A program made the translations under genes and the position numbers. A model generated the notes under the pieces. It ran no database searches, was not told where the DNA came from, and saw only the letters and a program-made list of their open reading frames with translations. 64,000 bases of DNA from an uncultured Mycoplasmatota bacterium (GTDB lineage Bacteria > Bacillota_I > Bacilli_A > RF39 > UBA660): positions 124,001-188,000 of the forward strand of contig UQSR01000001.1 of assembly GCA_900543825.1 (NCBI GenBank). Reading direction: 5' to 3'. Position 1 is the first letter of the stretch. Every line of letters starts with the position of its first letter. Below, piece after piece: positions 43,869 through 53,014 of this stretch.

Positions 43869-43921
43869 GAATTATAGGATAGGGAGGATACTCCTGATTC
43901 TTAATAAAAAGGAGTGTTGTT
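43869..43921 (+). promoter_or_regulatory. Leader with mutually exclusive hairpins at the SD
   Basis: GGAG (43883-43886) can pair with CTCC (43891-43894) around GATA. Alternatively ACTCCT (43890-43895) can pair with AGGAGT (43910-43915), which is the Shine-Dalgarno of the next gene. Only one of the two can form, so this may control translation. Confidence 0.5.
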
Positions 43922-44986
43922 ATGGAAGAAAAGATTCTTACTGATGATGAGAAAAGACAAAGAAGGGAAGACAGAAAAAAGAGAAGAAAATATAGATTAT
44001 TAATATTACTTTTATTATTACTAGGTACTGGTACTATGCTTGTTACTTCAACTTATGCATGGTTTACTTCTAATAAGAATGTATCTGTAAGTTCTATTAA
44101 GGTTAATATTGAAGCTAAAGGTGGTATTCAAATATCTGCTGACGGTACTAATTGGAAATCTATAGTTAAAGCTTCTGATTTACTTGCTGTAAAGAATAGT
44201 ACTTATACTGGTAGTACAAATCAAATACCTAATACTTTGGAACCTGTATCTACTGCTGGTGTAGTTGGTGAAGATGGTAAATTCCCTATGTTCTATGGTA
44301 CTGTTGTTACTTCTACTACCGAAAACAATAATGGTGAGTATATTTTGACTGCTACTAAAGAAACTGAGGTTGCTGGAACTGAAGGTAAATTTATCGCATT
44401 TGATTTATTCTTTAAGGTTGAAAAAGAAACTCCTATATTCTTAGTTAGTGGTTCTGGTGCTACTACTGATGATACTACTGATACTGGTATTAAGAATGCT
44501 TCAAGAATTGGATTTATATATTTAGGTACTGCTGAAGCAAATGCTACTGTAGCTGATATTCAAGCTCTTAATGCTGCTGCTGCATCTCCTGCATATATTT
44601 GGGAACCAAACTATGATGTTCATACTGATGCAGGTGTAGCTAATGCCAGAGACGTATATGGAGTAACAGTTGGTAAAACTGGTGGCGCTGCTCTTGGATA
44701 TTCTGGTATAACTGCAGAAATTGATACTACTAAGGATATATTACTTGGTAAAGCTAATGCTACTGATAATGCTGATAAATTTAAAGCGGTAACTCCTACG
44801 TATACTACTGTTGCTGGATTTACTAATTATCAATCTATATTCCCACTTGCAAAAGGTGTTTCTAAGATAAGAGTATACATGTGGGTTGAAGGTCAAGATG
44901 TTGACTGTGAAAATAGTGCATCTGGTGGAAATATTACTTTTGATTTGAAGATTAGTACAGAAGATCCTAATGCTATAGGTGGATAA
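43922..44986 (+). CDS. Major TasA-like fibre subunit (354 aa)
   Basis: Paralogue of the protein at 30783. Basic N-terminus (RREDRKKRRKYR), signal helix (27-45) ending TSTYAWFTSNKN, then IQISADGTNWKS, NQIPNTLEPVS, WEPNYDVHTDAGVANARD and IRVYMWVEGQDVDCEN. The mature sequence is richer in Ala, Thr and Gly than other proteins here, and a near-consensus promoter, AAAGGAGT SD and terminator surround it. These suggest an abundant structural subunit. Fibre formation is inferred from the TasA family. Confidence 0.82.
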   Translation: MEEKILTDDEKRQRREDRKKRRKYRLLILLLLLLGTGTMLVTSTYAWFTSNKNVSVSSIKVNIEAKGGIQISADGTNWKSIVKASDLLAVKNSTYTGSTNQIPNTLEPVSTAGVVGEDGKFPMFYGTVVTSTTENNNGEYILTATKETEVAGTEGKFIAFDLFFKVEKETPIFLVSGSGATTDDTTDTGIKNASRIGFIYLGTAEANATVADIQALNAAAASPAYIWEPNYDVHTDAGVANARDVYGVTVGKTGGAALGYSGITAEIDTTKDILLGKANATDNADKFKAVTPTYTTVAGFTNYQSIFPLAKGVSKIRVYMWVEGQDVDCENSASGGNITFDLKISTEDPNAIGG

Positions 44987-44996
44987 TAAAAATGTA

Positions 44997-45029
44997 AAGG
45001 AATGATGTAAAAAGTCATTCTTTTTTTTA
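44997..45029 (+). terminator. Terminator of the major subunit gene
   Basis: Stem GGAATGA / TCATTCT with a nine-nt loop and a run of T. Confidence 0.85.
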
Positions 45030-45054
45030 CTTTTTTGTTTTTATATTATATAAT
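45026..45054 (+). promoter_or_regulatory. Promoter of murE
   Basis: TTTACT, 17 nt, TATAAT, 17 nt before the ATG; GGAGGTG serves as SD. Confidence 0.78.
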
Positions 45055-45071
45055 GTTATTGGAGGTGCGAT

Positions 45072-46529
45072 ATGAAGCTTATTGGTTTATTACATAACGT
45101 TGATTATGAGATTGTTAAAGGGGATATTAATATATCTATTAATGATATTTGTTATGATTCTAGGAAAGTAGTAAATAATGATTTATTTATTTGTTTGGTT
45201 GGTAGTAGTAGTGATGGTCATGATTATATTGATAGTGCTATTAATAATGGTACTAAATGTATAATAATTGAGAAGGATATTGATATTGGTGCTGATGTAA
45301 CTGTTATTAAAGTTAATGATACTAGAAGATGTTTATCTAGAATATCTATTAATTATTTTGAAAATCCTAGTAGTGAGATGACCACTATTGGTATTACTGG
45401 TACTAAAGGTAAAACTACTACTTCTTGGATGATTAAAAATATTTTAGAAGAAGATGGTAAAAGTGTTGGGGTTATTGGGACAATGGGTATTTTTTATGGA
45501 AATAAACATTATGAAACAGTTAATACTACGCCTGAAAGTTATGAGATTCAAAAATATTTAAGAGAGATGGTTGATAATGGGGTTAAGTATCTTGTTATGG
45601 AGGTATCTTCTCAAGCTTTAAAGGTTGGTAGAGTAGATGGTATGATGTTTGATTACGGGGTATTTACTAATCTTACTAGAGATCATGTTGGCGAAGGGGA
45701 ACATCCTGATATGGAGGATTATATTTATTCTAAGAGTCTGTTATTTAAAATGTGTAAATATGGGGTGTTTAATGCTGATGATAAGTATTTTCATAAAATG
45801 ATTAGTAATGCTACTTGTTTTGTTAATACTTATGGTTATGATAAAAATAGTGATTTAGTTATTACTGATACTAAACTTCTTAGAAAGAATCATTTTATTG
45901 GAGTAGAAGTTTGTACTGATGGTATTATTAAAGATAATATTCTTATTAATACTCCTGGTATCTTTTCAGTATATAATGGTATTTGTGCTACTTTAGTTAC
46001 TAAATTACTTGGATGTGATATTAATAGTATTAAGAATGCTCTTAAAAAGGTTGCTGTTAAAGGTAGAGTGGAAATTGTTCCTGTTAGTGATAAATATAGT
46101 GTTATTATTGATTATGCTCATAATGGTGTATCTATGGAAAATATTCTTAAAACTATGAAAGAATATAATCCTAAAAGAATTGTTAGTTTATTTGGATGTG
46201 GTGGTAATAGAAGTCGTGACAGAAGATATGATATGGGAGAAATATCTGGTAAATATGCTGATTTTACTATTATTACTGAGGATAATTCTAGGTTTGAGGA
46301 TGTTAATGATATTATGAATGATATTGAGACTGGTATTAAGAAGACTAATGGTAAATATATTAAAATTGCTGATAGAAGTGAGGCTATTAGGTATGCTCTT
46401 GATAATGCCATGGAAGGGGATATTATATTACTTCTTGGTAAGGGACATGAAACTTATCAGGATAAAAATGGTATTAGAGTTCATTATGATGAAAGAGAAG
46501 TTATTAATAGTATTATTAATAAAAATTAA
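45072..46529 (+). CDS. murE: UDP-N-acetylmuramyl-tripeptide synthetase MurE
   Basis: A 485-residue Mur ligase that adds the third amino acid to the peptidoglycan stem peptide in the cytosol. ATP site GITGTKGKTTTSW (110-116 core), substrate NTTPESYEIQ, VSSQAL, and TRDHVGEGEHPDMEDY; C-terminal IDYAHNGVSM and GCGGNRSRDRR. The residue-specificity loop reads D404-N-S-R, close to the DNPR motif of meso-diaminopimelate enzymes, so mDAP is favoured but not certain. It is monocistronic and separated from mraY and ftsW by 12 kb. Confidence 0.95.
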   Translation: MKLIGLLHNVDYEIVKGDINISINDICYDSRKVVNNDLFICLVGSSSDGHDYIDSAINNGTKCIIIEKDIDIGADVTVIKVNDTRRCLSRISINYFENPSSEMTTIGITGTKGKTTTSWMIKNILEEDGKSVGVIGTMGIFYGNKHYETVNTTPESYEIQKYLREMVDNGVKYLVMEVSSQALKVGRVDGMMFDYGVFTNLTRDHVGEGEHPDMEDYIYSKSLLFKMCKYGVFNADDKYFHKMISNATCFVNTYGYDKNSDLVITDTKLLRKNHFIGVEVCTDGIIKDNILINTPGIFSVYNGICATLVTKLLGCDINSIKNALKKVAVKGRVEIVPVSDKYSVIIDYAHNGVSMENILKTMKEYNPKRIVSLFGCGGNRSRDRRYDMGEISGKYADFTIITEDNSRFEDVNDIMNDIETGIKKTNGKYIKIADRSEAIRYALDNAMEGDIILLLGKGHETYQDKNGIRVHYDEREVINSIINKN

Positions 46530-46538
46530 TATTTTAAT

Positions 46539-46565
46539 AGAAGTAGAAATACTTCTTTTTATTTT
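46539..46565 (+). terminator. murE terminator
   Basis: GAAGTA / TACTTC with GAAA loop and T-rich tail. Confidence 0.8.
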
Positions 46566-46580
46566 AATTTTATCTTGTAA

Positions 46581-46609
46581 TTAGTACATTCTTGTGATAA
46601 AATTATAAT
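46581..46609 (+). promoter_or_regulatory. Promoter of the 1906-aa surface protein
   Basis: TTAGTA, 17 nt, TATAAT; weak -35. The leader is about 57 nt. Confidence 0.5.
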
Positions 46610-46672
46610 GTAGGAAAATAGGTAATTATTATACTATTTATATTATTAATTCTTTTTATGGAGGTAAATGAT

Positions 46673-49600
46673 ATGACTTTAAATATTAAAAATATTATTA
46701 AGAAAAATATTAGATTTATTAGTGCTATGATTGTTGTAATTATCTTAGGAATATTTGGAATTAGTTATGCTCTTAAGGTAGCTCCTTTTAATAAAATTGC
46801 CGTTAATATTAAATCTGCTAATATGGATGTTAATATTTCTTATGATAGTGGTGTTAATGGTGCTGATATTAGTAATTCTGGTAATTTACTTCCTATTAAT
46901 GATAGTCTTGTTACTGGTCCTACTGTTAGTGACTCTAGAGTACTTAAGGCTAAATTTTATGTTACTGGTAATACTTCTAATCCGGAAAATAGTATATATG
47001 ATGTTGCTATTCATGATTTTAATGTTGATTGTGAACTTAGAACAGAGGATTTGAAATGGAGATTGTATAAAAATGGTACATTGTTATCTAGTGGTAATTT
47101 ATCTCCTAAATTTGATACTATGAGTAATAATAGATTAGTTCTTACTGAAACTCAGCAAGATTTAACTACTACTAAAGATGAATATGTATTTTTACTTTGG
47201 ATTAGTGAGTCTTGTAGTGGGGATATTGCTAATTGTTCTAAAGAGCAAGACCAGAGTAAGTATCTTGGAAAGAGTTTAAGTGGTTCTATTAAATTAGAAC
47301 TTGCTACTAAAAGCAAAAAGGCTTTAGTTAGAACTACTGGTGTAAGTGGTTCATGTAATTATACTATGACTAGTACTCCTACATGTAATACACTTACTTA
47401 TAATGGCAATGAGCAAACTTTAGTTAGTGCTGGTGATAATTATACTATTAGTAATGGTACTGGTACTAATGCTGGTGATTATGCTGTAACACTTAAACTT
47501 AAAGATGGATATAAATGGAATGATGGTTCTACTAATGATAAGATTTTAAATTGTTCTATAAATAGAAAGAGTGCTTCTATCAGCGCAAGTAATCAAACTA
47601 TTAAGTATGGTTCTTCTATTGATAATAGTAAGTATACTGTATCAAATTTAATTTCTGGTCATAGTGTTAGTTCTGTTTATTTGGATACTAATATTGATAA
47701 AGTTGGTACTGGAGTTATTACTCCTACTAAAAGTAAAATTGTTGATACATCTGGTAATGATGTAACAGATAATTATGATTTAAATTATATATCAGGTACT
47801 TTAACCATTAATTGCTTAAATACTGCTGTGCCTCCAACTGTTGGTAATAAGAGATATAACGGTAATGAACAGGTTGGTGTTAGTGGTGGTAGTAACGTTG
47901 AATTAAGTGGTACTTTAAAGGCTACTGTTATAGGTAATTATAATGCTTCGGCTGTTCCAAAGGCTAACTATTGTTGGAATGATGGAACTACTACTAAACG
48001 TGATTATGTGTGGTCTATTAAGAGTAATACTATGTATATTACTTTAAATAATAAAGAGGCTGATTATACTGGTAGTGCAATTAATATTGATACTCCAATG
48101 ATTAAGAATTCTGATGGTGATATTATTACTGGCCCTGATTTAACTTATACTTATTACAATGGTGGTTCTTGTAATGGTACTGCTTTGAGTGGTGCTCCTA
48201 GTAATGCTGGTAGTTATTCTGTTATTGCTACTGCTAACGCTTATGGGGAATATGCTAGATCTGATAGTAATTGTGCTACTTTAGTTATTAATAAAGTTGA
48301 TAGTACTTTGGATGCAAGTATTCCTGAAAGTATAACTTATGGTAGAACTGCTACTTTAACATATACTTTAAATCCTACTGGAAATGTAACTTGTAGTAGT
48401 TCTAATACTAATGTGGCGACTTGTAGTGTTGATACTACTAATAAAAAAATAACTATTACGCCAGTTAATGTAGGAAATACTCAGATTACTATTAATGGTA
48501 TACCAAGTAATAGTAATTATAACTCATCTAGTGTTAGTAAAAATGTTGTTATAAATTGTTCTAATACTGCTACTGAGCCTAGTGTTGTTAGTGGACTTAT
48601 TTATAATGGTAGTTCACAAACTGGCTTAAAAGGTGGTAGTAATGTAAATCTTAGTACGATAAGTGCTATTAATGCAGGTGATTATACTGGTAAGGCTACT
48701 CCTAAAACTAATTATTGTTGGGTTGATGGAACTACTACTACAAAATCTTATTCTTGGTCTATAGCTAAAAAAGATGTAAAATGTAATATAACATCGGTAC
48801 CAACACTTAAGTATCCAAGTAGTGTTACTGGTACTATCAAATATAGTTGTACTGATTCTAAAGTACCTAGTGTTACTAGTTCTAGTACTAGTGATATTAC
48901 AGTAAGTGGTGTAACTAGTACAAGTGCTACTTTAAAAGCATTAAAAGTAGGAAGTAGTATTATTACTATATCAACTGCATCAGATAATAATTATAATGCT
49001 TCAAATAAAGCTACTACAAATATATCAATTTCTGGTGATACTTATACAATAAGTTATAATGCTAATAATGGTACTGGTGCTCCTGCTTCACAGTCTAAAT
49101 CTTATGGAGTTGGAATTAAGCTTAGTACTTCTATTCCAACTAGAACTGGATATACTTTTACCGGATGGAATACTGCTAGTGATGGTAGTGGTACTGCGTA
49201 TGCAAGTGGTGCTGATTTTACTAATAATGCTAATACTGTTTTATATGCTCAATGGAGAATTAATAAGGTTTATGTTGGGTTTAATACTAATGGTGGTAGT
49301 ATAACGAAAAATACTAATGTTTATGTAGCGGACAGTAATGGTAATATAGCTAAAAATGGTTCTTATAAATTTCACTCAATATCATATGGTGGTACTTTGG
49401 GTACAAGTGGACTTACTAATTATAATAATACTAAATATTTATATGTTGAGAAAACAGGTAGTTCGGTTACTTCTGGCCAAGAATGGATATGTATGAGTGG
49501 TTGTACACAAGCTAATAAAGTCTTTAATCAAACTGATCAATATGCTGCTAGTGACTTTTGTGATGCTTCTAAATCTGATTGTTCTGTTGTTCTTGGTGTT

Positions 49601-52393
49601 AATTGGAATGATAGATATACTGTTACTTATAATAATAATGGAGGAAGTGGATGTAGTAGTAAGACTGTTACTCCAGGCGGTATATATGGAACAATGTGCG
49701 TTCCTACTCGTGAGGGATATACATTTGTTGGTTGGTTTGATAGTGGTTATAAGGATAGTCCTTTAAATTATTATGCTGATACTTATAGTGATTTAAAAAA
49801 TGCTTTTGGTACTAATCAAGATGCTTTATATAATCATTATCTTGAATATGGTAAAAATGAAGGAAGAAGAATATCACAATATATTGCTAGTGATAAATTT
49901 ACTGCTAATGCAAATCAGACAATATATGCTGGTTGGAAGGCTGGATATCTTATTGAATATAATGCAAATGGTGGAAGTGGAACGATGAATTCTACTTTGG
50001 CAACTACTGGTTCTTCTGTAACTATTAAGAGTAATGGCTTTACAAGAGATGGTTATTTGTTTGAAGGTTGGACAACTAATAGTAATGGAACAGATGATGG
50101 TTATGGATGGACAGGTTGGAGTGGTACTTGGAATTACACAAGTGGCAAATATGGTATTGCTAATAGTAAACTTGTATTATATGCTAGATGGAAAACTATA
50201 AAAACTTATACTATTAGTTATAATTCTAATGGTGGAAGTGGTACGATGTCCTCTGATACTGTATCTACTGGTGGTGCTGCTACTATTAAAAATAATACAT
50301 TTACAAGATCTGGTTATACTTTTGCAGGTTGGACAACCAATAGCGACGGAACAGATGATGGTTATGGATGGGCTGAAGGTTGGTCTGGTACTTGGAATTA
50401 TGATAATGGTCAATATGGTATTGCTAATAATGCGCTAGTGTTATATGCTAGATGGAATCCTAAGAGTTATACGATTAATTATAATGCAAATGGTGGAAGC
50501 GGTACGATGTCCTCTAGTACTGTTTCTAGTGGTAGCAGTGTAACTATTAAAAATAATGCATTTACAAAAAAAGGTTATACTTTTGCAGGTTGGACAACTA
50601 ATAGTAACGGAACAGATGATGGTTATGGATGGACAGCTGGTAAGTCTTATACATGGAATTATGATAATGGACAGAAAGGAATTTCTAATAATACTTTGAA
50701 ATTGTATGCTAGATGGGCACCAAAAAGTTATACCATTAGCTATAATTCTAATGGCGGAAGTGGTACGATGTCTTCTAGTACTGTATCCACTGGTGGTTCT
50801 GTAACTATTAAAAGTAATACTTTTACTAGAACTGGTTACAAATTTGTAGGTTGGACAACTAATAGTAATGGAACAGATGATGGATATGGATGGACGGCTG
50901 GTAAGTCTTATACATGGAATTATGATAATGGGCAACTTGGTGTTACTAATAATTCATTAGTGTTATATGCTAGATGGGATAATCATTTTACTGTTACTTA
51001 TAATGATAATGGTGGAAGCGGTTGTAGTAGTTCTAGTAAAACTGTTACATACGGTAGTGCCTATGGTAATTTATGTACTCCTACTAGAAGTGGATATATT
51101 TTTGCTGGTTGGTATAATAGTAGTTATGCTAATGCTCCTTGGACTTATTATTATGATAAATACAAGAGTAATTCAACTGTTTCCTCTATTGGTAGAAATG
51201 ATAAGGTTGGTTTATATAATAACTATTTAACTAATTCTACTAGAAAGTTTTCTGAATTTACTTCTACTGATACATATAGTGTTAATGGTAATCAAAAATT
51301 AGTGGCTGGATGGATGAAGTTTAATTATAAACGTACTAAATATTCTAATTCTGGATCATCATGTAATGATGGCTATTTTGATACAATTAGTGGTGCTTAT
51401 AATGATTGTTATGGTTCTACGATAACAATATTAAATGATGTTACGGAATCTTCTGCTTATACATTTAAAAATTATGGTGCTGCTGGTCTTGGTAAAGATT
51501 ATAGTATAACAATCGATCTTAATAGTCATACTTTAACTGTACCATCGTTAATTTTTGATAGCGGTAGTGGTGATGCTGTTATAAATGGACCGGGTAAAAT
51601 TACTTATAATAGCAGTAGTTTTTCGGATACTTATTTATTGAATATAAAAAGTGGCCACGTATATATTAATGGCGGTACATATAATTCTAATAATATGACT
51701 GGTGTAATTAACTTGGAAAGTACTGGCGGTATAAATCTTGCTGATTCTAAAGCACGTCTTGCTATTGAGTCTAATAGTTCTACTCTTTGTTCAAGGGGTA
51801 TTAATTCATTATCTTCTGATGAAATTGTTATTCAATCTAGAACAAATGGTATTAATATTTATGGTTCATGTTATGGTATTGATCATGCTGGGGTATTAAG
51901 ACTTTATTCTTATTATCCTTCGGGGAATAATAAAGGCGTTGAAATGGCTGTTATTGGTTATTATGGATATGCTGCATTAAAAAGAACTGGTAATATTCAA
52001 GTCGGAAGTCCTGTATGTGCTACACGTGATAGTTGTACTGCCGCGGAAATTGAGGAAGGAAGTCTTGGACATTATGGTTATGGAACGGAAATGTATCCAT
52101 ATCTTGCTTCATATAGTGCTACTACAAATAATAATGAATTGTTTGAGGTTGTATATAACAATTCTGATGTTGTTGTATACTTTACTGGTGGTAGATTAGT
52201 TAGTACAAAAACAGGACTTAGTTGTGCTAATGGTGGTATTTATAGTAGTAGTGATGCTTGTAATCAATATTTTTCTAAATTTCCTATTCGCACAGGGAGT
52301 TCTTATACTGGAATTAAATATAGTACGGTATCTAATGAGACTAATTCACATGGAGATAATATAAGTGGTTTTAAGGCTATGCTATATAAATAG
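46673..52393 (+). CDS. Giant surface protein with MBG and Listeria/Bacteroides repeats (1906 aa)
   Basis: N-terminal anchor/signal (14-34, ending GISYALKVAPF), a TasA-like domain to about 215, MBG-type domains (from about 250; KYGSSIDNSKYTV is one) alternating with Cys-containing blocks, then Listeria/Bacteroides (InlB-type) repeats at about 785-1436 (GYTFAGWTTNSNGTDDGYGW). One block carries the YxDxYxDLxxAFG motif found in wall-associated repeats. The end (about 1440-1906) looks like a beta-helix. No LPXTG. ATG at 46673 is 7 nt after GGAGGT. Such proteins usually adhere to surfaces or partners. Confidence 0.78.
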   Translation: MTLNIKNIIKKNIRFISAMIVVIILGIFGISYALKVAPFNKIAVNIKSANMDVNISYDSGVNGADISNSGNLLPINDSLVTGPTVSDSRVLKAKFYVTGNTSNPENSIYDVAIHDFNVDCELRTEDLKWRLYKNGTLLSSGNLSPKFDTMSNNRLVLTETQQDLTTTKDEYVFLLWISESCSGDIANCSKEQDQSKYLGKSLSGSIKLELATKSKKALVRTTGVSGSCNYTMTSTPTCNTLTYNGNEQTLVSAGDNYTISNGTGTNAGDYAVTLKLKDGYKWNDGSTNDKILNCSINRKSASISASNQTIKYGSSIDNSKYTVSNLISGHSVSSVYLDTNIDKVGTGVITPTKSKIVDTSGNDVTDNYDLNYISGTLTINCLNTAVPPTVGNKRYNGNEQVGVSGGSNVELSGTLKATVIGNYNASAVPKANYCWNDGTTTKRDYVWSIKSNTMYITLNNKEADYTGSAINIDTPMIKNSDGDIITGPDLTYTYYNGGSCNGTALSGAPSNAGSYSVIATANAYGEYARSDSNCATLVINKVDSTLDASIPESITYGRTATLTYTLNPTGNVTCSSSNTNVATCSVDTTNKKITITPVNVGNTQITINGIPSNSNYNSSSVSKNVVINCSNTATEPSVVSGLIYNGSSQTGLKGGSNVNLSTISAINAGDYTGKATPKTNYCWVDGTTTTKSYSWSIAKKDVKCNITSVPTLKYPSSVTGTIKYSCTDSKVPSVTSSSTSDITVSGVTSTSATLKALKVGSSIITISTASDNNYNASNKATTNISISGDTYTISYNANNGTGAPASQSKSYGVGIKLSTSIPTRTGYTFTGWNTASDGSGTAYASGADFTNNANTVLYAQWRINKVYVGFNTNGGSITKNTNVYVADSNGNIAKNGSYKFHSISYGGTLGTSGLTNYNNTKYLYVEKTGSSVTSGQEWICMSGCTQANKVFNQTDQYAASDFCDASKSDCSVVLGVNWNDRYTVTYNNNGGSGCSSKTVTPGGIYGTMCVPTREGYTFVGWFDSGYKDSPLNYYADTYSDLKNAFGTNQDALYNHYLEYGKNEGRRISQYIASDKFTANANQTIYAGWKAGYLIEYNANGGSGTMNSTLATTGSSVTIKSNGFTRDGYLFEGWTTNSNGTDDGYGWTGWSGTWNYTSGKYGIANSKLVLYARWKTIKTYTISYNSNGGSGTMSSDTVSTGGAATIKNNTFTRSGYTFAGWTTNSDGTDDGYGWAEGWSGTWNYDNGQYGIANNALVLYARWNPKSYTINYNANGGSGTMSSSTVSSGSSVTIKNNAFTKKGYTFAGWTTNSNGTDDGYGWTAGKSYTWNYDNGQKGISNNTLKLYARWAPKSYTISYNSNGGSGTMSSSTVSTGGSVTIKSNTFTRTGYKFVGWTTNSNGTDDGYGWTAGKSYTWNYDNGQLGVTNNSLVLYARWDNHFTVTYNDNGGSGCSSSSKTVTYGSAYGNLCTPTRSGYIFAGWYNSSYANAPWTYYYDKYKSNSTVSSIGRNDKVGLYNNYLTNSTRKFSEFTSTDTYSVNGNQKLVAGWMKFNYKRTKYSNSGSSCNDGYFDTISGAYNDCYGSTITILNDVTESSAYTFKNYGAAGLGKDYSITIDLNSHTLTVPSLIFDSGSGDAVINGPGKITYNSSSFSDTYLLNIKSGHVYINGGTYNSNNMTGVINLESTGGINLADSKARLAIESNSSTLCSRGINSLSSDEIVIQSRTNGINIYGSCYGIDHAGVLRLYSYYPSGNNKGVEMAVIGYYGYAALKRTGNIQVGSPVCATRDSCTAAEIEEGSLGHYGYGTEMYPYLASYSATTNNNELFEVVYNNSDVVVYFTGGRLVSTKTGLSCANGGIYSSSDACNQYFSKFPIRTGSSYTGIKYSTVSNETNSHGDNISGFKAMLYK
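49948..50980 (+). repeat. Four tandem repeats of about 260 nt
   Basis: Units begin near 49948, 50202, 50462 and 50723 and share NGGSGTM, GWTTNSNGTDDGYGW, TWNYDNGQ and LYARW. High DNA identity between units suggests recent duplication or recombination. Neighbouring repeats upstream are shorter and canonical. Confidence 0.8.
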
Positions 52394-52404
52394 AGGTGAT
52401 TAGT

Positions 52405-52824
52405 ATGAATAAATGGTTAAAATTATTTGTAGTTATTGGGGGAGTTTTTGTTATAGGAGGTGTTGGATTTATTATATATAAGGCTATTGATAGTTCTAAA
52501 GGTGATATTGTTGATCCTTCTAGTGCCTTATATAAAGAAGACACTATTGTAGATGATTTTCAATTTATGAGTGCTAAAATAAATAAGGTTAGTGATAGTT
52601 ATTATATGTTTAGTGCAATGGTTAAAAATGTCAGTGATAAGGATTATGATATTGATAGTATTGAAGTTGATTTTTATAATAATAAAAATAAAAAAATTGG
52701 AAGTATGTTATATGTAATGGAAGAAGATAAATTTTATAGTTTAGAGACTATACCTATTAATTTGGGTAAAAATATTAATCTTGATAGGGCTTATTCTATT
52801 AAATATAAAATTAATTATAAATAA
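52405..52824 (+). CDS. Small membrane-anchored protein, FxLYD-like
   Basis: A 139-residue protein with an N-terminal membrane segment (7-28) and a beta-sandwich-like outer domain with DYDIDSIEVDFYNNKNKKIGS, similar in kind to FxLYD/DUF domains. ATG at 52405 follows GAGGTGAT. It is 11 nt after the giant gene, so probably co-transcribed and possibly its partner. Confidence 0.7.
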   Translation: MNKWLKLFVVIGGVFVIGGVGFIIYKAIDSSKGDIVDPSSALYKEDTIVDDFQFMSAKINKVSDSYYMFSAMVKNVSDKDYDIDSIEVDFYNNKNKKIGSMLYVMEEDKFYSLETIPINLGKNINLDRAYSIKYKINYK

Positions 52825-52851
52825 AAAGTGGTTAATTTACTGCTTTTTTTA
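52823..52851 (+). terminator. Terminator before rpsB
   Basis: AAAAGTGGT / ACTGCTTTT with two wobble pairs and a T run. The TAA stop lies in the 5' flank. Confidence 0.7.
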
Positions 52852-53014
52852 TTTAAAATAATGATTATTTTATTTACTTATTTCATAATATATGTTAATA
52901 TATATATGGCTTTTCAAAAAATATACACAAATATTGATTTAATTATTCTAGTGCCTTATGGTGAATATTAAAGATGAGATATTTGGAAGCAAAACGAAAG
53001 GAGAAATGATAATT

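Noticed and set aside
50441..50935. Minus-strand frame of 164 codons across the InlB-type repeats
   Set aside because: Antisense of the repeated coding units, open only because the repeats avoid the complementary stops; no SD.
49948..50980. Regular repeats considered as a CRISPR-like array
   Set aside because: Units are ~260 nt, lie in frame and encode protein repeats; there are no short direct repeats with unique spacers and no cas genes.
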